A program made the translations under genes and the position numbers. Of a stretch of 64,000 nt of DNA, positions 8,917 to 20,240 are shown piece after piece. The notes under the pieces are model-generated. The model was not told where the DNA came from. It worked only from the letters and a program-made list of their open reading frames with translations, and made no database searches. This DNA comes from Rhizobium sp. TH135 (lineage in GTDB: Bacteria; Pseudomonadota; Alphaproteobacteria; Rhizobiales; Rhizobiaceae). How positions within the stretch are numbered: the first letter of the stretch is position 1; every line of letters starts with the position of its first letter. The stretch is from positions 682,001-746,000 of the forward strand of contig NZ_PKRP01000002.1 of the NCBI RefSeq assembly GCF_002855515.1, in the 5' to 3' direction.

Positions 8917-10227
8917 ATGAGCAAGTTGCTGATCGCGTTATCGTTTTGCGTAGCGATCCTTTCCCTCTCGAGCACCGCTCATGCCGGCAGCGCCCAACTC
9001 CTCCTCGATGCCCGCACCGGTGAAGTTCTCGCCTCCGAAAACCCCGATGACCTCAATCACCCGGCCTCGCTCACCAAGATGATGTCGGTCTACATGGTCT
9101 TCGACGCCATCCGCGCCGGAAAGCTGAGCTGGGACAGCCCCGTTCCCTTTTCGAAACACGCAGCCTCCCGCCCGCCGACAAAACTCTTCGTCAAGGCAGG
9201 TGACAGCATCACGGTCCGCGAAGCCGTGCTGGCGATGATCGTCAAGTCGGCCAATGATGCATCCGCCGCGATCGGCGAGAAGCTCGGCGGCAGCGAAGAA
9301 GGCTTTGCCGCCTTGATGACCCGCAAGGCCCGCTCGCTCGGCATGATGAACACCACCTTCTTCAACGCCTCGGGCCTTCCGCATGCGCAGCAGTTCACCA
9401 CCGCGCGCGACATGTCGACCCTCGGCGTCGCCCTGATGCGGGACTTCCCGAAGGAATACGAACTCTTCGCCACCAAGAGCTTCAAGTTCCGCGGCAAGAC
9501 CATCAACGGCCACAACAACCTGATGTATCGCTACAAGGGCATGGACGGCATCAAGACCGGCTACACCAATGCCTCCGGCTTCAACCTCGTGAGTGCTGTC
9601 GAACACAATGGCCGCCGCGTGATCGGCGTCGTCATGGGCGGCAGAACGGCGGCAAGCCGCGACAAGATCATGGAACGCCTGATCGACGCCAACATCAAGA
9701 AGGCCTCGTCGGGCGAGCAATTGCTGGTTTCGCGCTCGACCGGCGTTCAGATGGATCTCGCCCGCCTGGGTGACGATATTCCGGTTCCCGCTTCGCGCCA
9801 GTCGGCAGTCGCCGCCGTGCAGGGCATGGCCGGCGCCACCGGCACCTCGGCCCCGGGAACTGCCGCTGCCTATGCCCCATCGGAAACGGCCGCCGCAGAG
9901 CTGGTCGCCACCCCGGCAAGCCGTTTCGCCCCGGTCGACCCGCAGCACACGGCGAGCACGCCAACGGCAACCGATCGCAAATGGCAGATCCAGATTGCCG
10001 CCGCCACCTCCGCACAGGCCGCGATGGATCTTCTCTCCCAGGCCCGCCAGAAGGTCGGCACCCCGCTGCAGGATCTCGACACCTACACCGAAATGGTCAC
10101 CCGCAACGGCATCACCTTCTACCGCGCCCGCTTCACCGGTTTCGAGACCAAGGAAGAAGCCCGCATTGCCTGCGACAAGCTGGTGCGCCAGCGCTACGAC
10201 TGCGTGCTGATGCCGGCACGGGGGTGA
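8917..10227 (+). CDS. D-alanyl-D-alanine carboxypeptidase with SPOR domain
   Basis: This 436-residue periplasmic serine peptidase of the PBP5/6 (S11) family trims the terminal D-Ala of peptidoglycan stem peptides. A signal peptide ends near STAHAG. The three active-site motifs are SLTK, SAND and KTGYT. After a low-complexity Ala/Pro/Ser linker the last 80 residues (from WQIQIAAATSAQAAMDLL) form a SPOR domain, which binds denuded septal glycan and suggests a role at the division site. The start at 8917 follows GGAG by six bases; an in-frame ATG nine codons upstream is less likely. Confidence 0.95.
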   Translation: MSKLLIALSFCVAILSLSSTAHAGSAQLLLDARTGEVLASENPDDLNHPASLTKMMSVYMVFDAIRAGKLSWDSPVPFSKHAASRPPTKLFVKAGDSITVREAVLAMIVKSANDASAAIGEKLGGSEEGFAALMTRKARSLGMMNTTFFNASGLPHAQQFTTARDMSTLGVALMRDFPKEYELFATKSFKFRGKTINGHNNLMYRYKGMDGIKTGYTNASGFNLVSAVEHNGRRVIGVVMGGRTAASRDKIMERLIDANIKKASSGEQLLVSRSTGVQMDLARLGDDIPVPASRQSAVAAVQGMAGATGTSAPGTAAAYAPSETAAAELVATPASRFAPVDPQHTASTPTATDRKWQIQIAAATSAQAAMDLLSQARQKVGTPLQDLDTYTEMVTRNGITFYRARFTGFETKEEARIACDKLVRQRYDCVLMPARG

Positions 10228-10276
10228 TTGGTTCTGTTGGGGTTACAGCAGTCTCTATGAGATGGTTGTCTACAAA

Positions 10277-10705
10277 CTAAGGTGCGAGATTCCGCATCCC
10301 GAGATCCTCGAACAACCTCAGCAGATAGCCATCCGGATCGGTGACAACGAATTGTCTATTTCCGACCTCGTGATAGTCGCGCCGATACCATTTCTCTTCG
10401 AGAGGCAGATAGAGAGACACTGCAGCTGTCTCTAACCGGTCGAGAACGGGCCGAACATGAGGCACGCGGATCTGTAGGTTAACTCCCCGACCGAATGGTC
10501 GATCCAGCGGCGCTTCCGCCAACTCGAAAGTCCGGCCGAGCCCGATCTGGTCGATCATCAGTTGCGCGTCGCCAAGCCTGAGGAAGCTGAAGCCTTCCTC
10601 AGGGCGTTCATTGACCACCTCAAAGCCGATGAGATCGTGGTAGAAGGCGCGGCTCGTTCGCCAGTCACTCACTGCGAGTTCGGGAACGAGCGCGTTTTCT
10701 CTCAA
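10277..10705 (-). CDS. VOC family (glyoxalase/bleomycin-resistance-like) protein
   Basis: The 142-residue protein shows a glyoxalase-fold pair of beta-alpha-beta-beta-beta modules: VPELAVSDWRTSRAFYHDLIGF at the start and FVVTDPDGYLLRLFE at the end. It resembles bleomycin-resistance/binding proteins, but function is unknown. The likely start is TTG at 10705, which overlaps the tldD stop in the sequence TTGA and so suggests translational coupling. The frame is open further upstream, but only as a shadow of tldD. Confidence 0.8.
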   Translation of the reverse strand: MRENALVPELAVSDWRTSRAFYHDLIGFEVVNERPEEGFSFLRLGDAQLMIDQIGLGRTFELAEAPLDRPFGRGVNLQIRVPHVRPVLDRLETAAVSLYLPLEEKWYRRDYHEVGNRQFVVTDPDGYLLRLFEDLGMRNLAP

Positions 10706-12117
10706 GCTTTCGTCCCGCCCACCGTGATCTGGTCCATCCGCAGGTGTGGCTGGCCGACGCCGACGGGGACCCATTGGCCGGCCTTGCCGCAATTGCCAAT
10801 CCCGGTGTCGAGCTTCGTGTCGTTGCCAATCATCGAGATCCGGCGCATGGCGTCCGGCCCGTTGCCGATCAGCATGGCGCCCTTGACCGGGGCGCCGATC
10901 TTCCCGTTTTCGATGAGGTAAGCCTCGGTGCAGCCGAAGACGAACTTGCCCGAGGTGATGTCGACCTGGCCGCCGCCGAAGGAGACGGCATAGATGCCCT
11001 TCTTGACGGATGCGATGATCTCTTCGGGGCTCTTGTCGCCGGAAAGCATGTAGGTGTTGGTCATGCGCGGCATGGGCTGGTGGGCATAGCCCTGACGACG
11101 GCCATTGCCGGTCGCCTTCATGCCCATCAGCCGGGCGTTCTGCCGGTCCTGCATGTAGCCGACCAGCCTGCCATTCTCGATCAGCACGTTATAGGCCGAT
11201 GGCGTGCCCTCATCGTCGATGGTGATCGAGCCACGCCGGTCGTTGATCGTGCCGTCGTCGACGACTGTGACGCCAGGTGCTGCCACCATCTCGCCCATCA
11301 GACCGGCAAAGGCAGAGGTCTTCTTGCGGTTGAAGTCGCCTTCCAGCCCGTGGCCGACAGCCTCATGCAGCATGACGCCTGGCCAGCCATTGCCGAGCAC
11401 GATGTCCATCGTACCAGCAGGCGCTTCCTGAGCCTCGAGATTGACGAGCGCCTGCCGCAACGCCTCGTCGGCCCCGCGCTGCCAGCTTTCCTCAGTCAGG
11501 AAATCATTGAAACCCATACGGCCGCCGACCCCGAACGAGCCGCTTTCCTGGCGGTCGCCTTCGCCTGTCACGACGGAAATGTTGATGCGGGTCATTGGAC
11601 GGATATCGCGCACCCGGTGTCCGTCGGCCCGCAGGATCTCGACCACCTGCCAGCTTGCGCCGACAGTCGCTGAGACTTGCCGCACCTTGGGGTCCTTGTC
11701 GCGCAGATAGGCGTCGATCTCCGACAGCAGCTTCACCTTCTCTTCGAAGGTCGGCGAGCCGATCGGATTACCGTCGCCATAGAGCTTGGCATTGGTCCGC
11801 TGCGGGGCAGCCGCATAGGAGCCGGAATGGCCATGGGTCACGGCGCCGACGGCATCGGCGGCGCGGGAGAGGGCTGACAGCGACAGCTCGCCGGCATGGG
11901 CATAGCCGACAGCCTCGCCGGCCACAGCGCGAAGCCCGAAACCCTGGTCCGTGTTGAAGGAGCCACCCTTGAGCCGACCATTGTCGAAAGTCACCGATTC
12001 CGCCTGGGCATGCTCGACGAAGAGCTCGCCATCGTCAGCACCTTTCAAGGCATCCGCGACGCGCCGCGTCAGCGTGCCTTCATCGCAATCGAAGAGGGAG
12101 AGAAGGTCCTGGGTCAT
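10702..12117 (-). CDS. tldD: Metalloprotease TldD
   Basis: TldD and TldE/PmbA form a heterodimeric zinc protease that trims unfolded peptides and has been linked to CcdA and microcin maturation. The 471-residue length is standard, and the metal motif HEAVGHGLEGD (HExxxH) is intact near residue 253. The start at 12117 follows AAGGAGA by six bases; codons upstream to 12159 are not needed. tldE is not in the window. The VOC gene overlaps its stop. The ialB-type gene upstream is separated by a strong terminator, so tldD should have its own promoter. Confidence 0.97.
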   Translation of the reverse strand: MTQDLLSLFDCDEGTLTRRVADALKGADDGELFVEHAQAESVTFDNGRLKGGSFNTDQGFGLRAVAGEAVGYAHAGELSLSALSRAADAVGAVTHGHSGSYAAAPQRTNAKLYGDGNPIGSPTFEEKVKLLSEIDAYLRDKDPKVRQVSATVGASWQVVEILRADGHRVRDIRPMTRINISVVTGEGDRQESGSFGVGGRMGFNDFLTEESWQRGADEALRQALVNLEAQEAPAGTMDIVLGNGWPGVMLHEAVGHGLEGDFNRKKTSAFAGLMGEMVAAPGVTVVDDGTINDRRGSITIDDEGTPSAYNVLIENGRLVGYMQDRQNARLMGMKATGNGRRQGYAHQPMPRMTNTYMLSGDKSPEEIIASVKKGIYAVSFGGGQVDITSGKFVFGCTEAYLIENGKIGAPVKGAMLIGNGPDAMRRISMIGNDTKLDTGIGNCGKAGQWVPVGVGQPHLRMDQITVGGTKA

Positions 12118-12161
12118 GCGGGTCTCCTTGGGTCGCTGGCTCTGCATGTAGGCGCGCAACG

Positions 12162-12192
12162 AAAAAGGGGCAAGCCCGCCGGACTTGCCCCT
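12162..12192 (-). terminator. Rho-independent terminator of the ialB-type gene
   Basis: Read leftward, eight-base arms GGGGCAAG (12191-12184) and CTTGCCCC (12174-12167) flank a loop and are followed by a run of five T (12166-12162). This is a classic intrinsic terminator. It separates the ialB-type gene from tldD. Confidence 0.88.
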
Positions 12193-12228
12193 GATCTATA
12201 AAGTCATCACGATCCGGCGACCGGCCGC

Positions 12229-12759
12229 TCAGGGCAGCTTGTCATAACCTTCGCCGAAGCCGGCAAGCTCGATCGGAATACCGACACGATCCTGGTCGGC
12301 GGATTCGCGCAGCGCAAACACGGCAGCCTTGCCGGCGCGCAGGATCTTCATCAGTTCCTCGTCGATCTCCACTTCCACATAGCAGCCTTCCGAGAAGCAG
12401 CGGGTGAAATAGGCGCGGCCGATATTATTTCCGTCGACGAAGAGCTCCATGCCATCCTTGAGGAGAACACCGAGCGGGGCGAGGATACGCAGGATGCGCG
12501 CCTTGCGGTCGGCGGTCTTCAAGACGACGACGGAGAGCCCGACTTCCGGGCGATCCTCGGCAATGACGTTCTGCATCAGAGCGCATTGCTCTTCGGATGC
12601 ACCTGCCGGCTTGTCGCAGATGACAGACCAAGCCCCGTGGTTGGAGCGGATCGAACCCGGCTGTTGTTGCGGTTGCTGGCTCTGTGCCGGCGTCGCGAGA
12701 GCGGCGATCAGCACGGCGCTCGCGGTCAGGCTGGACCAGGCAAGTCTAGGCAGACCCAT
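12229..12759 (-). CDS. Invasion-associated locus B (IalB) family protein
   Basis: The 176-residue exported protein has a signal peptide from MGLPRLAWSS to about TPAQSQ, a Gln-rich linker, then the IalB domain: GAWSVICDK near the start, cysteine-containing segments EEQCALMQN and FTRCFSEGCYVEVEID, and a hydrophobic end. IalB proteins are periplasmic and named from Bartonella; in free-living rhizobia their job is unknown. Start 12759 follows AGAGG. The long open frame upstream to 12969 lacks coding character. It is divergent from ctaC. Confidence 0.88.
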   Translation of the reverse strand: MGLPRLAWSSLTASAVLIAALATPAQSQQPQQQPGSIRSNHGAWSVICDKPAGASEEQCALMQNVIAEDRPEVGLSVVVLKTADRKARILRILAPLGVLLKDGMELFVDGNNIGRAYFTRCFSEGCYVEVEIDEELMKILRAGKAAVFALRESADQDRVGIPIELAGFGEGYDKLP

Positions 12760-13088
12760 GAAAACCTCTGGAAAACGAATCATTGCCGACATTCTTGTCG
12801 TCGGGGTGCGCAAATGGGAAGCCCCGACGCCTGTTTTAAGGCCGACTACGGCATAATTGGGACTGCGTTTTGGATGTGGAAGCGCAATCATGCGCCTCAT
12901 GGTGCCCCAACTGGTTAAAGCCTGTGCATCGAGGTCGCATGCATTTGATGAAGCGCAAAAATGCCGCACCGGCTTTCGTCCGGGCGTATTGCGATTGCGG
13001 CCAATCTGTGATTTGAAACGGCGACACTAGCATGATTTTTGCGCTATGGTTTGATGTGGATCAAGCGCTTGTGGGAGACCAAACCGTG
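12760..13088. other. Divergent promoter region of the ialB-type gene and ctaC
   Basis: This 329-base gap holds the start signals of both divergent genes. The only strong element recognised is the FNR/FixK-type box listed separately at 13051-13064. A GGGAG ribosome site lies at about 13074-13078, shortly before the ctaC start. Confidence 0.6.
13051..13064. promoter_or_regulatory. FNR/FixK-type anaerobox before ctaC
   Basis: TTGATGTGGATCAA is a perfect match to the TTGAT-N4-ATCAA half-site pair bound by Crp/Fnr-family proteins such as FixK and FnrN. It ends 24 bases before the ctaC start. This position is too close to the gene for classic class II activation and fits repression of the low-affinity oxidase when oxygen is scarce. 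The transcription start is not known. Confidence 0.75.
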
Positions 13089-15655
<2,567 letters not shown>

Positions 15656-15683
15656 GCCGGAAGGCTCACTGAAAAGAGTTCGG

Positions 15684-15710
15684 GCGCCGCGGTCCAGGGG
15701 ATCGCGGCGC
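15684..15710 (+). other. GC-rich hairpin between ctaD and ctaB
   Basis: Arms GCGCCGCG and CGCGGCGC flank an 11-base loop in the 90-base ctaD-ctaB gap. No T-run follows, so it may act as an mRNA 3'-end stabiliser or attenuator that lets ctaCD transcript exceed the assembly genes, rather than as a terminator. Confidence 0.45.
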
Positions 15711-15745
15711 TCGACAAAACAGCAAGCAAGACGGAATTCGAGAGT

Positions 15746-16702
15746 ATGACGGTTATCGACAGTGGCGACGTTTTCGGCATGGAAGGTGAGGTTCGCCTCT
15801 CCGAGGCCGGTCCCCGCGATTTCTTCGCGCTTCTCAAGCCGCGTGTCATGTCGCTCGTCGTCTTCACGGCGCTGGCCGGCCTGCTGCTCGCACCGGGCGA
15901 GATCAACCCGGTCATCGGCTTTATCGCGATCCTGTGCATCGCGGTTGGCGCTGGTGCGTCCGGCGCGCTCAACATGTGGTACGACGCCGATATCGACGCG
16001 ATCATGACGCGTACCGCGACCCGTCCGGTCCCGGCCGGCCGCGTCACGCCGCATGAGGCTCTCGCCTTTGGCCTCGTCCTCTCGGTGTTTTCCGTTGGCA
16101 TTCTCGGCCTTGCGGTCAACTGGTTCGCCGCTGGCCTGCTCGCCTTCACCATCTTCTTCTACGCCGTCGTCTATACGATGTGGCTGAAGCGCTCGACCCC
16201 GCAGAACATCGTCATCGGCGGTGCGGCCGGCGCTTTCCCGCCCATGGTCGGCTGGGCCTGCGTCACCGGTGGCGTCGCCCTCGATAGCGTCATCATGTTC
16301 ATGATCATCTTCCTCTGGACGCCGGCGCATTTCTGGGCGCTCGCTCTGTTCAAGATGAAGGACTATGGCGCAGTCGGCGTCCCCATGATGCCCAACGTTG
16401 CCGGCATCCCCTCGACCAAGCGCCAGATCGCCGTCTATGCCGTCCTGACGGCCGTCACCGGCGTGCTGCCGACAGTCACGGGTCTCGCCTCCATCGGTTA
16501 CGGCATCTTTGCCGGCCTCCTCGGCGCCTATTTCGTGCACTGTTCCATCGCCGTCTGGCGGATGGCCGACGGCGACGAAAAGATGGTACCGGCCAAGAAG
16601 CTCTTCGCCTATTCGATCTTCTATCTCTTCGCGATCTTCGCGGCTCTGATGATCGATTTCTACCTCGCGCCGTTTGTCGGCTCGCTCGGAGGTGCACTGT
16701 GA
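15746..16702 (+). CDS. ctaB: Protohaem IX farnesyltransferase (haem O synthase)
   Basis: CtaB adds a farnesyl group to haem b, making haem O for conversion to the haem A of the oxidase. The 318-residue membrane protein belongs to the UbiA prenyltransferase family, with the aspartate-rich segment [19 protein letters not shown] (N-x3-D-x2-D) and a second conserved loop around [17 protein letters not shown]. Nine hydrophobic segments are apparent. Its stop overlaps the start of the next small gene as GTGA. Confidence 0.97.
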   Translation: MTVIDSGDVFGMEGEVRLSEAGPRDFFALLKPRVMSLVVFTALAGLLLAPGEINPVIGFIAILCIAVGAGASGALNMWYDADIDAIMTRTATRPVPAGRVTPHEALAFGLVLSVFSVGILGLAVNWFAAGLLAFTIFFYAVVYTMWLKRSTPQNIVIGGAAGAFPPMVGWACVTGGVALDSVIMFMIIFLWTPAHFWALALFKMKDYGAVGVPMMPNVAGIPSTKRQIAVYAVLTAVTGVLPTVTGLASIGYGIFAGLLGAYFVHCSIAVWRMADGDEKMVPAKKLFAYSIFYLFAIFAALMIDFYLAPFVGSLGGAL

Positions 16703-16836
16703 TCGAAACCGTTCAACTCAACGACAAGCAGCGCAAGTCGCGCCGTGGCCGCAACATTGCCCTCGGCGTCGTGCTCGCGGCTCTCGTCGTGATCTTTTAT
16801 GTCGTGACCATCATCAAGATCGGCAACGTGGGCTGA
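16699..16836 (+). CDS. coxF: CoxF-type small membrane protein of the oxidase operon
   Basis: A 45-residue frame starts with GTG at 16699, overlapping the ctaB stop as GTGA, and ends 13 bases before ctaG. A basic N-terminus with KQRKSRRGR precedes one membrane helix (about residues 20-40, [17 protein letters not shown]). Rhizobial oxidase operons carry a small open frame of this type in the same place, usually called CoxF. Its function is not established; a role in assembly is inferred from position. Confidence 0.85.
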   Translation: MIETVQLNDKQRKSRRGRNIALGVVLAALVVIFYVVTIIKIGNVG

Positions 16837-16849
16837 CGAGGCAAAGATC

Positions 16850-17458
16850 GTGACCGAATCGAACGACCACATCCAGCAATCCAGCCGCCGAAATCTCGGC
16901 GTAGCGAGCGCCTGCGTCGTCTTCGTTGGCGCCATGGTCGGCATGGCCTATGCGGCTGTGCCGCTTTACCAGCTTTTCTGCCAGGTCACCGGTTACGGCG
17001 GCACGACCCAGCGCGTCGAGCAGATGTCCGACGTCGTGCTTGACCGCACGATCAACGTGACCTTCGATGCGAATGCCTCTCCCGGTCTGAACTGGGATTT
17101 CAAGGCGGTCGACAAGAAGGTGACGCCGAAGATCGGCGAAACCGTCCAGATCACCTATACCGCAACGAACAATTCGCCACATCCGGTCACCGGTGAGGCG
17201 ATCTTCAACGTGACCCCCGGCGAAGCTGGCGCCTACTTCAACAAGGTCCAGTGCTTCTGCTTCACCAAGACCACGTTGCAGCCGGGCGAAACACTGGAAA
17301 TGCCGGTCGTCTTCTTCGTCGATCCCGCCATCGTAGAGGCGGAAGAGACAAAGGGCATCGGAACGATTACCCTGTCTTACACCTTCTATCCGCGCGATGA
17401 TCAGGAGCCGGTGGCCGCATTGTCGGTCGGTGAAGACAAGGAACAGCCGAAACTGTGA
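16850..17458 (+). CDS. ctaG: Cytochrome c oxidase assembly protein CtaG/Cox11
   Basis: Cox11-type CtaG delivers copper to the CuB site of subunit I. The 202-residue protein has a single N-terminal membrane anchor (about residues 15-37) and a periplasmic immunoglobulin-like domain with the copper-binding CFCF motif in [10 protein letters not shown], and the conserved YPRDDQ near the end. Translation begins at GTG 16850. A downstream gap of 55 bases to ctaE contains only the ribosome site. Confidence 0.96.
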   Translation: MTESNDHIQQSSRRNLGVASACVVFVGAMVGMAYAAVPLYQLFCQVTGYGGTTQRVEQMSDVVLDRTINVTFDANASPGLNWDFKAVDKKVTPKIGETVQITYTATNNSPHPVTGEAIFNVTPGEAGAYFNKVQCFCFTKTTLQPGETLEMPVVFFVDPAIVEAEETKGIGTITLSYTFYPRDDQEPVAALSVGEDKEQPKL

Positions 17459-17513
17459 GAGGGCTCCGGTTCGCCGGAACTCGTAATGAAATTGACATTC
17501 GGGGATTGCTGAA

Positions 17514-18389
17514 ATGGCCGAAGCGCACCAGAAGAACCACGACTACCACATCATCGATCCGAGCCCATGGCCGCTCCTGGCCTCGATCGGCGCCTTCGTC
17601 CTCACCTTCGGTGGCGTCGGCTACATGCGCTACCTGAATGGCGGCTCGCTGAACCTGTTCGGCATCAATTTCGCCAGCCCGTGGCTCTTCTTTATCGGCC
17701 TCGCCATCGTGCTCTTCACGATGTTCGCCTGGTGGGCCGATACCATCAAGGAAGCCCACGAAGGCCACCACACCCGGGTCGTCTCGCTGCATCTGCGCTA
17801 CGGCATGATCATGTTCATCGCTTCCGAAGTGATGTTCTTCGTCGCCTGGTTCTGGGCCTTCTTCGACGCCAGCCTCTTCGCCAACGAGGCGATCCAGGCA
17901 AGCCGCGTCGAGTTTACCGGTGGCACCTGGCCGCCGCAGGGCATCGAAGTTGTCGATCCCTGGCACCTGCCGCTCTACAACACCGTAATCCTGCTGCTGT
18001 CCGGCACCTGCGTGACCTGGGCACACCATGCGATGCTCCACAATGACCGCAAGGGCCTGGTCTCCGGCCTCGCGCTGACGGTCGTGCTCGGCATCCTGTT
18101 CTCGTTCGTCCAGGCCTACGAGTACATGCACTCGCCGTTCGACTTCAAGAATTCGATCTACGGCGCGACCTTCTTCATGGCGACCGGCTTCCACGGCTTC
18201 CACGTTCTGGTCGGCACGATCTTCCTGATCGTCTGCCTGTTCCGTGCGCTCGCTGGCCACTTCACCCCGCAGCAGCATTTCGGCTTCGAAGCTGCCGCCT
18301 GGTACTGGCACTTCGTTGACGTCGTCTGGCTGTTCCTCTTCTTCGCCATCTATATCTGGGGCGACTGGGGCGCACCGCTCGCCCATTGA
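17514..18389 (+). CDS. ctaE: Cytochrome c oxidase subunit III
   Basis: Subunit III (291 residues, seven membrane helices) stabilises the oxidase core and its proton uptake. The N-terminus HDYHIIDPSPWPLLASIGAF is typical of proteobacterial subunit III, as are the FFVAWFWAFFDASL segment, YEYMHSPFDF and ATGFHGFHVLVGTIFL with its lipid-contacting histidines. It closes the structural part of the operon and is followed by an intrinsic terminator. Confidence 0.98.
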   Translation: MAEAHQKNHDYHIIDPSPWPLLASIGAFVLTFGGVGYMRYLNGGSLNLFGINFASPWLFFIGLAIVLFTMFAWWADTIKEAHEGHHTRVVSLHLRYGMIMFIASEVMFFVAWFWAFFDASLFANEAIQASRVEFTGGTWPPQGIEVVDPWHLPLYNTVILLLSGTCVTWAHHAMLHNDRKGLVSGLALTVVLGILFSFVQAYEYMHSPFDFKNSIYGATFFMATGFHGFHVLVGTIFLIVCLFRALAGHFTPQQHFGFEAAAWYWHFVDVVWLFLFFAIYIWGDWGAPLAH

Positions 18390-18419
18390 GGCATGTGGTT
18401 TCAGGTTGATTTTGACAAC

Positions 18420-18448
18420 GGCGGCTGCAACCCAGCCGCCTTTGTTTT
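18420..18448 (+). terminator. Rho-independent terminator after ctaE
   Basis: Perfect eight-base arms GGCGGCTG and CAGCCGCC with a five-base loop are followed by TTTGTTTT. It ends the ctaC-ctaE transcript before the L,D-transpeptidase gene. Confidence 0.88.
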
Positions 18449-18501
18449 GCCATCTGCTCGGGTCACGGAATGCCCTTTGGATGCTCACGGAAGATGCAGC
18501 C

Positions 18502-19026
18502 ATGGCAACGAACGTCTCCAGTCTATTCTATGCGTCAGTCTTGGCCGCCGCATCTACTGTTGCGGTGTGGTTTCAGACTTCTACATCCTCCGCAGCGACC
18601 GAAATCGCCAGCCATATCCTGGTCGACAAATCCGATCGGCGTCTTTCCCTGATGCAGGGACAAACGATACTCGCGACGTTTCCCATTGCACTTGGTGGCG
18701 CACCGGAGGGGCACAAGAGCGAAGAGGGCGATCAGCGCACACCGGAGGGGCGCTATCGGATCGACTGGCGCAATGACAAAAGTGCCTATCATCTCTCTTT
18801 GCACATTTCCTATCCAGATGCCGCTGACATAGCCCGAGCCGAAGCTTCAGGAAAAAACCCGGGCGGCATGATCATGATCCATGGCCAGAGGAACTATCTC
18901 GGCTGGTTGGCGTATTTGACGCAGCGTTTCGATTGGACGGATGGGTGTATCGCCGTTACCAATGCGGATATGGATATTATTTGGAATTCCGTGCCTGATG
19001 GCACGCCGATCGAGATCACACCATGA
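18502..19026 (+). CDS. L,D-transpeptidase family (YkuD domain) protein
   Basis: The 174-residue exported protein has an N-terminal hydrophobic segment (about residues 5-30) and a YkuD catalytic domain. The domain shows SHILVDKSDRRLSLMQG at its start, the histidine in MIHGQRN, and the nucleophile cysteine in DWTDGCIAVTNADM (S/T-x-GC motif with Thr). Such enzymes form 3-3 peptidoglycan cross-links or attach proteins to the wall; the exact reaction is unknown. Its stop overlaps the next start as ATGA. Starts at 18481 or 18502 are possible. It seems foreign to the oxidase operon and looks less GC-rich than its neighbours. Confidence 0.88.
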   Translation: MATNVSSLFYASVLAAASTVAVWFQTSTSSAATEIASHILVDKSDRRLSLMQGQTILATFPIALGGAPEGHKSEEGDQRTPEGRYRIDWRNDKSAYHLSLHISYPDAADIARAEASGKNPGGMIMIHGQRNYLGWLAYLTQRFDWTDGCIAVTNADMDIIWNSVPDGTPIEITP

Positions 19027-19406
19027 CCGAAGACGAAGCGAAATTTCCGCCGGTAGATCCGGTCAAGGCGGCGCTGACGGCGTCCTGCCCGCGCTGCGGC
19101 AACGGCAAGCTGTTTGACGGCTTTACCAAGCCGAAGGCCCGCTGCAATTCCTGCGGCCTTGATCTCTCCTGGGTGGATGCGGGCGATGGCCCGGCAATCT
19201 TCGTCATCCTGCTTGCCGACCTTCTGGTCGTTGGTTTCGCAGTCTGGGTGGAACTGACCTACCAGCCCTCGATGTGGCTCCACATCCTCGTCTTCGCGCC
19301 GCTCGGCGTGGCGCTCACCCTCTGGCTGATGCGCTTCCTGAAAGCTTTGCTGATTGCCCTCCAATACAAGCACAACGCCTCTCAAGGGGTCATCGACCGT
19401 GGCTGA
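19023..19406 (+). CDS. DUF983 family membrane protein
   Basis: The 127-residue protein has a zinc-ribbon-like pair CPRCGNG and CNSCGLD in its first 50 residues and then two membrane helices (about residues 58-78 and 85-108). DUF983 genes sit in cytochrome oxidase operons of many alphaproteobacteria, between ctaE and SURF1, so a role in oxidase assembly is inferred. It is joined by a four-base overlap to the L,D-transpeptidase gene and overlaps the SURF1 start. Confidence 0.9.
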   Translation: MTEDEAKFPPVDPVKAALTASCPRCGNGKLFDGFTKPKARCNSCGLDLSWVDAGDGPAIFVILLADLLVVGFAVWVELTYQPSMWLHILVFAPLGVALTLWLMRFLKALLIALQYKHNASQGVIDRG

Positions 19407-20169
19407 CATGGGCATGGCGGAGGGCATGGGTGAGGGGGGCAGGACCGGCCGCCGCACCTGGCGTTTCTGGATTGCCTTGGTGCTCGTTCCCGCAGCGCTG
19501 GTCATCCTCCTGTCGCTCGGCACCTGGCAGGTCAATCGCCTGCACTGGAAGGAAGCGCTACTTGCCGACATCCAGCAACGCAGCACCGCAGCACCCGTCG
19601 ATATTGCTGAACTGGAAAGGCTGCTGGCAGCCGGGGAAGCGGTCGATTATCGGCAGGCAACGGCGAGCGGTCGTTACCTGAACGACAAGGAACGCCACTT
19701 CCTTGCGACCTTCCAGGGCCAATCGGGCTTTTACCTCTACACGCCGCTTGAGCTTGCCGATGGGCGCTACCTCTTCGTCAACAGGGGCTTCGTCCCCTAT
19801 GACCGCAAGGATCCGGCAACGCGTCCCGAGAGCCTGGTCGATGGCGAACAGACGATCACGGGTCTCGCCCGGGCCGAACTTTCGGAAAAGCCGTCTTCGC
19901 TGGTTCCTGACAATGACGAGGCGGCCAACATCTTCTACTGGAAGGACCGCGCCCGCATGGCGGCTTCCGTCGACCTGCCGGCCGATCGCGTTCTGCCCTT
20001 CTTCCTCGATGCCGATTCGACGCCGGTCGCAGGCGGCCTACCCAAGGGTGGCGTGACCCAGATCGACCTGCCCAACAACCACCTGCAATATGTCATCACC
20101 TGGTACGGCCTTGCCTTTGCCCTGGTCGCGGTCGTGCTTGCAGGCCTGATCCGTCGGAAATCCCGATAG
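19399..20169 (+). CDS. SURF1 family cytochrome oxidase assembly protein
   Basis: SURF1/Shy1 proteins help insert haem a into subunit I. The product (about 256 residues) has the expected two membrane helices, one near the N-terminus (WIALVLVPAALVILLSLGTWQ) and one at the C-terminus (YVITWYGLAFALVAVVL), around a periplasmic domain with LFVNRGFVP and NNHLQYVITWYGLA. GTG 19399 is used because it overlaps the DUF983 stop and lies 9 bases after AAGGGG; ATGs at 19408 and 19414 are alternatives. Confidence 0.93.
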   Translation: MADMGMAEGMGEGGRTGRRTWRFWIALVLVPAALVILLSLGTWQVNRLHWKEALLADIQQRSTAAPVDIAELERLLAAGEAVDYRQATASGRYLNDKERHFLATFQGQSGFYLYTPLELADGRYLFVNRGFVPYDRKDPATRPESLVDGEQTITGLARAELSEKPSSLVPDNDEAANIFYWKDRARMAASVDLPADRVLPFFLDADSTPVAGGLPKGGVTQIDLPNNHLQYVITWYGLAFALVAVVLAGLIRRKSR

Positions 20170-20240
20170 AGCCACGGAAGATTTTCCGCTAGAAGGACCG
20201 GATGAAGACGGCGAATAGACCGCCGTGTCGGGGAAACTGC

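Noticed and set aside
18244..18501. Upstream extension of the L,D-transpeptidase frame into ctaE
   Set aside because: The extra residues overlap ctaE and the terminator; the signal segment begins at MATNVSS.
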